A stretch of 56,339 nucleotides of DNA, taken from Candidatus Goldiibacteriota bacterium (GTDB lineage: Bacteria; Oederibacteriota; PGYV01). Of this stretch, positions 1 through 9,100 are shown piece after piece. A program made the position numbers and the translations under genes. The notes below the pieces were generated by a model that saw only the letters and a list, made by a program, of their open reading frames with translations, did not search any database and was not told where the DNA came from. The stretch's first letter is position 1; each line of letters opens with the position of its first letter. The stretch covers positions 1 through 56,339 of the forward strand of contig JAFGWA010000086.1 of NCBI GenBank assembly GCA_016937715.1, read 5' to 3'.

Positions 1-62
1 CAAGTGCTTGGTGGGACTTTTTATTTACTTAAGTGGTGCATTTCATATTACATTTTTTAGCA
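1..62. mobile_element. Insertion-sequence-like terminal end (left copy)
   Basis: The first ~62 bases match, by eye at roughly 80%, the reverse complement of 56250-56312 near the other end of the window. The shared order is CAAGTG, then GTGGGACTTTTT, then a TTAC motif, then a second GTGGTGCA..TTAC copy, then a TTTTTAG-CA tip. The two internal motifs resemble each other (GTGGGACTTTTTATTTAC and GTGGTGCATTTCATATTAC), the multiple-subterminal-repeat pattern known from IS21-type elements. No transposase lies inside the window, so the body of the element would lie to the left. Family assignment is only a suggestion. Confidence 0.5.
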
Positions 63-90
63 AAAGAAATCATATAAGGTCAAAAAAAAC

Positions 91-119
91 TTGACAAAAA
101 TAGTTTGTGGTACTAAAAT
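91..119 (+). promoter_or_regulatory. Sigma-70-type promoter for the LolA-like/SpoIID/giant-protein operon
   Basis: A -35 box TTGACA (91-96) and a -10 box TAAAAT (114-119) are separated by exactly 17 bases. The -35 is a perfect consensus and the -10 differs by one base. It lies about 140 bases upstream of the first gene at 260, which has a strong Shine-Dalgarno (GGGAGGAA). No other promoter of this quality was noticed before 24271, so the transcript may run through the giant gene. Confidence 0.65.
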
Positions 120-259
120 CACGTTACTAAATTTCAGGGAATCAGGAATTCGGAAATGTCATGATAAAGGTTAAATTTGAGGGGTTTAATCTGCGTTTAT
201 AATCATGTTATAGCTGTTTATTTTAATAATTTTTTGCGTAAATACGCAGGGAGGAAATA

Positions 260-598
260 ATGAATATCTTCGGGCGGGGACTAATCGTCTCTTTTTCTAT
301 ATTTTTGTCTGCGTCATTGGTCTGCGCCGAAGATTATAATCTTTCCGATGTTATTACAGCCCAGGAAAATGCCATGGCCGGTGTTGAGGATATGCAGCAG
401 ATGGTTTCTGTGGAAACTGATGCCAATGGCAGGCAGGATACATTTTCATATAATATGCAGATGAAGGTAGACGAACAGGGGAAGAAAAAAGTTATGTTAA
501 CCAGCCTTGGCCAGTACCAGATGCAGATACTGGTTGATGAAGCTGACATGAGCGTAACTTATCTTATGCAGGCGGCGGGCTTAAAAAGGTCACGTTAA
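260..598 (+). CDS. LolA-like outer-membrane lipoprotein-sorting protein, N-terminal part (frameshifted)
   Basis: The 112-residue product begins with a Sec signal peptide (MNIFGRGLIVSFSIFLSASL, cleavage near VCA-ED). What follows (ENAMAGVEDMQQMVSVETDA, then alternating strands) looks like the start of a LolA/LolB-type half-barrel, a periplasmic fold that binds lipid or lipoprotein acyl chains. The start ATG sits 6 bases after GGGAGGAA. The reading frame closes at 598 just after LMQAAGLK, while the -1 frame continues sensibly (GGLKKVTLSANVQSQVQELM) into the ORF that ends at 1281. This is therefore very probably the 5' part of one gene spanning 260-1281. The shift point lies within about 568-592, near the run TTAAAAAGG, which is not a canonical slippery heptamer. 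A real mutation or an assembly indel is more likely than programmed shifting. Family assignment is from sequence style and is moderate. Confidence 0.6.
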   Translation: MNIFGRGLIVSFSIFLSASLVCAEDYNLSDVITAQENAMAGVEDMQQMVSVETDANGRQDTFSYNMQMKVDEQGKKKVMLTSLGQYQMQILVDEADMSVTYLMQAAGLKRSR

Positions 599-630
599 GC
601 GCCAATGTCCAGTCACAGGTACAGGAACTT

Positions 631-1281
631 ATGGGGCTTAATTCCCTTTTTGGTTCCAACGGGACAGTTTTTGCGTACGGCAAGAATAAAGGCGGAATTG
701 CGACAGACGCGGGGATTGAGGGGAAAATAGATTCGCCTGAAATAGAGACCGGAGATCAAAAAATAAGAGTTAACAGGGGAAAAAGCAGCAGGGATTTTGC
801 TTTTGTTGAATATGAAAATAAAAGGGTGCTTAGGGCAAAAGAGCAGATAGACAAACAGCTTATGGAAGCAAAGGGAATGGCCATGAAATCTGACGGCGCG
901 AAGAAGCTGAAAAGAAATTATGTCCGCCATCTGGAAAAAAACCGTGAGAACATGATTAAAAATATGGCTCAAAAAAGGATAGAAAAAATAAATATGAAGA
1001 CCGGAACCGTTGAGGAACAGGAAATGTTCAACGAGGAAGGGAAAAAGATAGGCTGGATGAAAGTGAAAAACAGGGAAAAAATAAAAGTCAGGCAGCATAA
1101 AAAAATTGGAAAAGCAGCCGCGGCTGACGGGGACGGGAAAGAGTTGGAATTTACAACAGAATCTGAAGGGGAAAACATCACCCCTATAGGTAAAAGCAAA
1201 TATAAGATCAAGACTACGGGGATAAAGGTTAATGAGGGAGTGGAGTTTGAGTGGATAAAGAAGAGAGGGGCAGGAAAATGA
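631..1281 (+). CDS. LolA-like protein, C-terminal part (continuation in the -1 frame)
   Basis: This 216-residue reading frame continues the gene that starts at 260. The open frame already exists from 547, upstream of the first ATG at 631, and reads in sense with the preceding ORF. The central part is Lys/Glu-rich and helical (about residues 70-125: KEQIDKQLMEAKGMAMKSD, then a basic stretch). The final ~90 residues return to short strands (EEQEMFNEEGKKIGWMKVKN; KYKIKTTGIKVNEGVEFEW), as expected for the second half of a LolA-like barrel. An AGGAA before ATG 631 could be a weak ribosome site, but there is no separate signal peptide. The stop TGA (1279-1281) overlaps the ATG of the next gene (ATGA), which suggests translational coupling. 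A separate function for this half alone is unlikely. Confidence 0.5.
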   Translation: MGLNSLFGSNGTVFAYGKNKGGIATDAGIEGKIDSPEIETGDQKIRVNRGKSSRDFAFVEYENKRVLRAKEQIDKQLMEAKGMAMKSDGAKKLKRNYVRHLEKNRENMIKNMAQKRIEKINMKTGTVEEQEMFNEEGKKIGWMKVKNREKIKVRQHKKIGKAAAADGDGKELEFTTESEGENITPIGKSKYKIKTTGIKVNEGVEFEWIKKRGAGK

Positions 1282-2180
1282 AAAAAACAGTATTAATTTT
1301 TTTATATCTCTTATTTGCTTTTGCTGCAATTGCTGAAGTTGGCGTTGAAAAAGAAGGGGATATTGTATCTATAAAACTTCTTGATAGTGGGGAAATCATA
1401 GAAGGGGAAAGTGTTCTTTTTAATGTTTGGCTTGGTGCGAAATTTGCAGCTGACGAAAACGAATGTGTTTATGTAATGTTTCCTGCGAAAAATACTATAT
1501 ATAAATATGATAAGCAAGGTGTTTTTCTAAAGACTATAACTATTACGCATAAAGACGTACCCGTGTATTGTAAAGAAATTTTTACATATGATAAAAAATT
1601 ATATATTCGGTTTTGGACAGGTGAATATAAAGGAATTATTATTACTGATTACGAAGGAGTGTTTAAAGAAATACACAAACTTGATGAATCATATAATACC
1701 AGCCACATATATTTCAAGGAAGGTTGTTTTTTTGGAGATTCCGGTAATGTAATCTGGTCGCAGGAAAAAAACTGTGATAAAAAGGATATGTTTAATAAGC
1801 ATGAAATTAATTATGACAACCTTGAGTCAAAAAAGACCATAACTATCAATCCTGAAGAATTGGTTTTACAACTTCCCGATACAGGCTTTGATTATTTTGA
1901 TGCAAGAATACTGGATGCAGATAACGGAGAATATAAGATTCTTATTACAGCTAAAGATGAAAATGTTTATTATGAAACTGTACATGGAAAGCGGCTTCCT
2001 GGAAATACACATTGGGTAGTGGGATATAAAAATAATATACTTTTATATACGATAAAACTTGAAACTGCGGCAGCTTATCCGCGATTGTATTTTTCTGAAA
2101 ATTCTGTTTTTCAATTGGGTAGTAAAAAAGAAAATGAAATGCTGAAATGTAGGGTGACAAAGTGGAATTTGAAAAAATGA
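1278..2180 (+). CDS. Secreted protein of unknown function, possibly beta-propeller-like
   Basis: The protein of 300 residues has a clear Sec signal peptide (MKKTVLIFLYLLFAFAAIAE). I chose ATG 1278 because it gives this signal peptide, overlaps the previous stop as ATGA, and follows GAGGGGCAGG; an in-frame ATG at 1251 would add nine charged residues in front. The mature part contains blade-like strings such as ADENECVYVMFPAKNTIYKY and KQGVFLKTITI, typical of six-bladed (NHL/6-bladed TolB-like) propellers, but I cannot name a family. No lipobox or sorting domain is visible. Its bases look markedly more AT-rich than the genes downstream of about 4900. It lies in an ATGA-coupled series between the LolA-like gene and the SpoIID gene, which suggests an envelope role. 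Confidence 0.6.
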   Translation: MKKTVLIFLYLLFAFAAIAEVGVEKEGDIVSIKLLDSGEIIEGESVLFNVWLGAKFAADENECVYVMFPAKNTIYKYDKQGVFLKTITITHKDVPVYCKEIFTYDKKLYIRFWTGEYKGIIITDYEGVFKEIHKLDESYNTSHIYFKEGCFFGDSGNVIWSQEKNCDKKDMFNKHEINYDNLESKKTITINPEELVLQLPDTGFDYFDARILDADNGEYKILITAKDENVYYETVHGKRLPGNTHWVVGYKNNILLYTIKLETAAAYPRLYFSENSVFQLGSKKENEMLKCRVTKWNLKK

Positions 2181-3157
2181 AAAAAACATCACTTTTTACT
2201 ATATATTTCTTTTTTCTAAGTTTTGTTGTAGCGCTAGCATCAAATGAATCTATAACTATAACACCTAGTTTTAATTACGCTGAAAAAACAAAAGATAAGA
2301 TTACTGTAACTAAATATAAGGAATGGGATGATGAAAGAGGTTGGGTAATTAGAGATGAAGAAATACCAGACCCGCTTTCCCTTGAAGAATATATTTTAGG
2401 GGTTGTCAGGGCTGAAATATATGATGAAGTCGTAGATCCCGATGCTGGTTTATCTGTGGAGCAGGAAAAAGAAGCTTTAAAAGCTCAAGCTCTTGCCTCT
2501 ATGAATAAGATGTATTGCAATATTAAGAATTATCGAATTGATGGAGTAGATCAGGTACAAGCATGTACATTAATTGAAAGTATGCCTATGAGTACTACAC
2601 ATACAGGTAGTTTAAAGGAATATATTGCTAAAAAAGAGATAATGAAATATTTTTGTATCGAGAGTTATACTAATAAATATAATGAAACTGATAAAAGAAT
2701 TTCTTCTGATCTAAAACCTTTTGAAGGTTTGTTTTTTGGCGGTAATAACTCAACTACATTTACAAAAAGCACAGAAGACTATCTTGGTTGGGCGAATGAA
2801 AAAGATGGAACAACTAGGTACGGCATATATAACAGGGCAAGCACAGGGGGACCGGGAATAACAGGACCGTATCCTACAAATGTACATTGTGTTGGTATGT
2901 ATCAACATGGCGCGATTGCCCTTGCCAAAGCCGGAAAAAAATATGATGAAATCATTAGACACTATTATCATCCTTCTCCTCCTATTTTATCAAGGGTTGT
3001 ATTAAAACAGGATGATGAAATTATTTATGATGCCGGATGGGAAGAGCTAAAACTTGATGATGACGGCAAACCAACAAGAGAAAAAAAGTTTTTGTTGATA
3101 AAACGGCAAACCAGAATAGGGATCTGCAGTTTTTTTTATATTTTAGCGAACATGTAA
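2177..3157 (+). CDS. SpoIID/LytB-domain secreted protein; zero-frame N-terminal part of the giant surface protein
   Basis: The ATG at 2177 overlaps the previous stop (ATGA) and yields a signal peptide (MKKTSLFTIYFFFLSFVVAL); a GTG at 2162 is an alternative. A SpoIID domain follows. The segment LSLEEYILGVVRAEIYDE matches the family start, including the Glu after GVV-A that acts as acid/base in SpoIID lytic transglycosylases. It is followed by QEKEALKAQALASMNKMY (the usual EALKAQA-A motif), and the end VGMYQHGAIALAKAGKKYDE-II-HYY matches the family GMSQYGA...IL-YY signature. SpoIID enzymes cleave denuded peptidoglycan glycan strands. After residue ~300 the frame degenerates and stops at 3157, whereas the -1 frame continues in sense from an A AAA AAG heptamer at 3082-3088. 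I infer that this is the N terminus of a 7,300-residue protein ending at 24096, or that a 326-residue short form is made as well. Confidence 0.8.
   Translation: MKKTSLFTIYFFFLSFVVALASNESITITPSFNYAEKTKDKITVTKYKEWDDERGWVIRDEEIPDPLSLEEYILGVVRAEIYDEVVDPDAGLSVEQEKEALKAQALASMNKMYCNIKNYRIDGVDQVQACTLIESMPMSTTHTGSLKEYIAKKEIMKYFCIESYTNKYNETDKRISSDLKPFEGLFFGGNNSTTFTKSTEDYLGWANEKDGTTRYGIYNRASTGGPGITGPYPTNVHCVGMYQHGAIALAKAGKKYDEIIRHYYHPSPPILSRVVLKQDDEIIYDAGWEELKLDDDGKPTREKKFLLIKRQTRIGICSFFYILANM
3082..3088 (+). promoter_or_regulatory. A AAA AAG slippery heptamer at the SpoIID/giant-ORF junction
   Basis: In the SpoIID frame the codons are GAA AAA AAG (3080-3088), so the heptamer is in the correct register for -1 slippage; it is the heptamer used in E. 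coli dnaX. After a -1 slip, translation reads REKK-VFVDKTANQNRDLQFFLYF and continues with no stop to 24096. Without the slip, the ORF ends 22 codons later in low-quality sequence (ICSFFYILANM). I see no strong Shine-Dalgarno 10-14 bases upstream and no strong stem-loop just downstream, so an indel in this 7-A run is a serious alternative. Confidence 0.5.
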
Positions 3158-3198
3158 AAGTTGAAAGTGTAAAACTGGGGGATACGATTGCTGATAGT

Positions 3199-6100
3199 TT
3201 GAAGCATAGTAATTTGCTTTTTGTTGATGATAGTACTTATAGAAAACCGTGTGTTTGGAAAGGCGTAATAAAAGGTTCTGTATTGGAAAAATGCGCCAAG
3301 GGAAAGCTTACAATTAAGGTTGATGCGACGCACAAATATGCCACCACGTGGAAGTTAGATAAGAATCCTAAGACTGTAAGTTTTGACGGTATAGAGGACA
3401 AAGCTCAACATGAAGCGGGAACCGATGAAAATCACTCTGTTCAGGTTGGACTAACTGATACTGTTCTTTATGAAAGCAATGTAACTTCAAATGACAGCAA
3501 GCAGAAGTATGTTATCGTGGCTTACTATCCTTATCCAACTGCAACGGCATCTGCCACATCTGCTTCGACTCCTTCGGGTACTGCTACGGCAACTGTGTCA
3601 GAAACTGCAACCGTAGTACCTACGCCGGAGTATAAGATCATGAAGGTTGAAGTCGGAGAATTTATCAAAGGCATGATATGGGGCGGTACGGCAAAAACTG
3701 AGTTTTTTGCTGATTCCAGATATACTGAAGGATATAAAGCGTTGGCTCTTGCGGCATATACGCTACTTATGCACGAAACTGAAAAAAACAAGGGTCAGTT
3801 ATTTGATATTCTTATAAATGGCAAAAGTGATAATCAGGAATACTTTATACCTTATGCGGAATTTTCAGATGCGCCGGATAAAGTTAAGACAATTATTAAT
3901 GGTGTAATTGCGGAATTGTCAGAAAATGATACCGCGGGCGGCACGTTTAAAATGAAAGTGTACCTTATGGATCAGGCAAACAATAAAGTGATTAAAGAAT
4001 ATTCTGATGGCACCAAGCCTGAAATATCGGATCTGAAAACTCTTTATTTCCCTTATGTTGACAAAAATGCGGCTCTCACGAGTACTGATTACTGTGAAAA
4101 ATTCTTAACAATAGAATCCGATAGAAAGGTATATTTAAGGCCGACTATATACAGAGAAAAAATTACAGGCACTGAAAAATATGGCAATGAAATGGCCGGT
4201 TTAAGCCCTAAATTGGGTTTAAGTGTATGGGGGGCGATGGCTTTAGCTGATAAGAAAGGGGACAAAAAAGATACTGCATACGGAATTCTTGATAAGACAT
4301 TTCATTACTCGACGCCGGGATTGAAAAAATTATTATGTACAAAGGGCGGGTTAACAAAATATAAATTTGAATGGGATACTGCGCAACTTAATGTAGAAAC
4401 AGGAGAACTGCAAAATGAAGAAGATAAAGCTCCTGAGGGTGAAACTATAGATCCCACTTCACCAACTGATTTTTATTTGTATTTTACTGAACCAATAGAT
4501 GTAAAAAGTTTAATAGTTAAGTTGGATAATGCTGTTTCGAATCACACAACTGTGCTGTCTGGAATTGCCGGAGGGTTTACCGAAATGAAGACGGAAGCTG
4601 TAAAAGCGCGTTGCGCAGCTGTTTATAAAGTTACTCTTGATCCCTTTCGGGCAAATATGGTTATGGGGGACAAGGATAAGGCGACAATTAAACTGCATGT
4701 TATTTGTTTGGGAAAGTATTCATACGATAATAAAAATAAATTGAAAGTACCTGCGTATATTAATATTGACATGAAGAAGACCAAAGAAGAAATTGCACCT
4801 CAAGGGATAGGGGAGGATAAAATTGAATCGGATGAATATCATACAATATGTTTTGAGAAAACTGCGGATGCGGATCCGGAGAAGATAGCGGAGGATGTTG
4901 AGGACAGGACTGAAGAGGAACCGCCTCAGGCAGGGGATAGTGTTGGCGGAGGGTTTCAGTTTTCTGTGCAGCTTCCAAATATAGAATGGCCTGATATAAA
5001 TGTACCGCTTCCTAAGTTTGATATTTCGGATATTGGTGTTGACCTTAGCAAACTTAATATACCGCGTCCTGACTGGCGTTTTGATTCGTGGGGATTTGAC
5101 GGACTTAATTTTGGTGTAATTATGCTTCCTGATTTTGGAAAATCAGGATCCGACTCGTGGGAACTTATTTTGAAGTCCCTAAGGTCTTTATTAAATGTAG
5201 ACCTGTCGGGTCTTTTCAGGGGCATAAATCTTCCTCAGTTCTTTGCTCCACAGCTGCCTAATACTGACCTTCCTATAGATGACTGGGTAGGTTCGCTTAT
5301 GGAAAATTCACCGTGTCAGTTGAATGATAAGACAAAAAACGCGGCGGGCGGCGTTATTAATCAGGCGCGAACCCTTTGCGGGCTTCCTACAATAGCCGCG
5401 GATGCAACAAAGGCTCCCACTCCTGCGCCGGGGACACCTACTCCTACACCTGAGCCTGCAGGTACAGGCGGAAGCATAAAAATGACAGGTGTCGGCGCCG
5501 GTGCCAATGCGATACTTGATGTACTTACAACGAACGAAGCATTCTCCCAGGATATTGCAAATGTTGTACTTTCCGGCGCGAATTTAGGCACGGAGTTTGA
5601 CGGCGAAGCAATTGCCCTTATAGTGAAGCTGCAGGAAAACGCGCAGATAGCAAGCGCGGGATTAAGCTTTCTTGCCGCGCTAAATACAGCCACTAATCCG
5701 GAATTTGCAAAGAACCTTGCCACAGGCGCGCTTGGCCAGTTAAGGACCTGGGGCGAAGGTACTTTAAAAACGCTTGCCTTTAAATCCACATCTGATTTTA
5801 TTAACACCACCATTAAAAATAATCAGACTGCTTTTGAGGAGTTTCTTAAAGGTGTTTCAGGCGGAAAAATAACAAGCATTGGGGATCTTAAAGTCACACC
5901 GGAACAGCTTGAAGGCGGTTTTAACGGGGTATTTGACTGCGCGGCTCCGGAAGGCGGTTCGCTTATAATAGACTGGGAAGCACAATATAAGATTCTTAAG
6001 TCAGATTCCTCAACCACACAGCAGAAATTGGATGCGTTTAATACTATACTTGGCGCTGTAAAAGAACTGATGGATGCGGAAGAAGAAGATAACGGGCTTT

Positions 6101-9100
6101 CGCAGATGAAGGAGTGGATAGATAATTTTCAGAGCAGGGATCTTGAAATGGTTAAAAGTGTTGTTTCTAAAATGGACAGTATAGCGGTTAATGCGGCTTC
6201 AAGCGGTAAAGATAAGACAACCATAAGAGAATCCGCGCTGGGCATACTTAAACAACTGCAAAGCCTTCTGCCCCCGGGATGCGAGGTTGCAGGATCAATT
6301 CTGACAATAGCGGATGTTGTTTCAAGCATCATGAACACGGAAAGCGGAGATTTGATGAGTACAGTGCAGTCGCAGCTTGGAAGCGATTCTCCTGTGATGC
6401 AGAAAATACAGGGAGAGATGAAGACAAAAGGAAAAGAAATAGCCCATGAAATAATATCTGATAATTTTCCAAAACTTCCAAATGAACTCTTTGGATTCAA
6501 ATTTCCATTTGACCTTGACGCGGTGCCATTTATAAATGATGCGGTTTCATCAATAATAGAAGGGCTTTCTTTTGGGGCTGAAGGTTTTCTTTGTGACCCG
6601 CAGAAATTCCTTAGCGATATTGATGAACCCGGACAGATAGGGATATTTTATCCCTATAAACCGCCAAGAGAAGGCGAACCAAACGACCCGGTATTCCCGA
6701 ATTATGATGGATGGGTAAGGGGTGTTTCCACAAACAAGTCCATTATACACGTGGAAGGATGGGCCGCGGATTACATGCCGCAGTTTGTTAAAGTGTACGC
6801 GCAGGCTGATGAGGGCCCAATTGTAAGTACATCGCTTGATATAGACAAACGCCTTGTTACCACCAATGGCGGAAGATGGGGTAAAGCGGACTGGAAACTT
6901 GATGTACCGCTGCCGCACGCCGGGAAACATGTGGTAAGGGTATGGACCGTAAACGCAGGCGGTAACACAGTTGAAGAATCTTTCCTTGCGTATCTTGACG
7001 GTACTTCTTTTCCGCAGGAAAAAAGCAGGGCAATACCGCTTTCCAGTTTTATATGGAGGACTTATGGCCTGTTTGGGACGGTAAAAAAAGTTGACGGAGG
7101 CACTGTAAGCTATCTTACCGCCGAACTTGGCGAAAGGCCGGTAACTGATGTTTTTGTTGCGGATGCGGGGGATACAATTAAGATATTTTATCCGGATAAC
7201 ACGGAAAATAATGATCTTGAAATTGTTTCCGAAAATAAAGTTGACGGTAAGTACGTTGTATCGGACAAAGTTCCTGAAGGGGGCAGATTCAGGCTGCGCA
7301 TAAAGAATAAGTATAACTGCACATCGTTTATTACATGTGTGGGAGCGGCGGATTCCACAGGGTTTAAAAATTATAAGCTTCAGTACGCTGACGGATGGCT
7401 TGACAGAGGAAGCCCGGATGAAGAAACAGAATTTTCTGCCGGAATTATTGCTGATACCAATGAGAGGGTTACAGGCCCTCTTTTCACGAAAATGAAAGTT
7501 TGGGATGTCTGGTCAAAAAAGATGGTGGGGCCTTATACGTTAAGGACAATAATTTCAGATACAAAACTTAATGATGCGGATGTTGAAAAGGACCGCGCAA
7601 GGTTTTCTGTCGGGGTTCCGGTAGATGCAGATAATACCGCGCCTACCTTAATAGCGGATTCATACGCGAAATTCATGATAAAAGTTCCTCAGGGAATAAT
7701 ACAGAGCGGCATTTCAACTTTGTTTGGCGTGGTATATCCCGAAAATACCGCTCCCGGCCTGCCGCTTCTTTCTGATAAATACGAAATGCTGACTAATAAG
7801 TTTGGCGTATACGCGTATCCGGGAGGAATTATTAAGGGTGGATTAAATATAACCGCACAGGAAACGGCGGAAGGGTCTGACCCGGCTGCTGCACCCACGC
7901 CGGTACTGGAGATAACTGTAAGTTATACAAAAGACGACCTTGAAATAAAAAATATGAATGAAATATTTGAACTTGACCCTTCTTCTTCTGACTATGAAGC
8001 GCAAAGAAACAAAGCTTTACGCATAGTGGAAGAAAATCTTGGGATATACAGGGAAACAGAGGAATCTAAAGGAACTGTAAAAACCGTAAAAAGGGAGCTT
8101 TTAAAGACAGAACATCCTATAGGGACATATAAAATATATACAAGACAGAATGAAGCCGGCGGGAAATATTATCTGCTTCCGGCGGATACCGCTCCTGTGT
8201 TTGCCTATTCCCCTGCCGCTTCGCCGATGATATTTAATCCGGAGGACGAAGCAAAAGGAAGGCTTACAACTTCAATATATTTCACGCCTATGTGTACCAC
8301 TTCAAAATATGTTTTTGCGAAAATAGATATATGCAGAAAGATGGACGGGCAATACAAAAATATAAGGACGATATATAACGGTATAGATGAAAAGAAGGCT
8401 ATTACCCTTAAGTACGCAGGGAAGTACGGAGAACCGGAAGAATTCAGGCTGGACAGATATACTTCAAAGAAGCATTATTTTTATAATTTTGCGGAAACAG
8501 ACGGCGAAGGCAACGCCATTGATGACGGGTATCTTAAACCCGCGCCTGCAATAGAAGATGGGGTGGAATGGGACGGAATCGGGAAAAGGCTTGATGGAAG
8601 CACGGGCGTTGTTGAAGACGGGCTTTACAGGGCGTTTGTAACAGTTGTTGATTCATTCGGCAATTCATCTGTTGCGTCATGCCCTATAGTGAAGGGAAGG
8701 ATAGTTCCGGAGATTAAACAGATTGCAGGGCTGCCTGCTGTTTCCGGGGACACAGAACTTATTCCGGCAGATAACGGCGAGATAGCGGTGGTAATGGGAG
8801 TTGCCCCGGATGTTGAAGGTTTTAAGGGTTATAGAATAGGTTACAGGCTGTCTGAACTGCGTTTAGGCGACAGCCTTGATATTGACGGATATACATTTGT
8901 TACTGTGCCCGCGAAACCGTCACATTATTATGGTGATGACGTTACGACGTCTATTATTTCCATAAATGACGGAAAACTGGCGGATTGGGATATTTCTGCC
9001 CTGCCGTCCGGAGTATACGACCTTACTCTTTTTATTCTGGGTGAATCCGCCGCGGTTGATGAGAACGGCGAACCGATGACCGTCGTTATACCGGTTGACG

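Noticed and set aside
613-1329. A 238-codon minus-strand open frame rich in Phe and Leu
   Set aside because: It is the antisense of the Lys/Glu-rich LolA-like gene. The plus frame has coupled starts and fits the operon.
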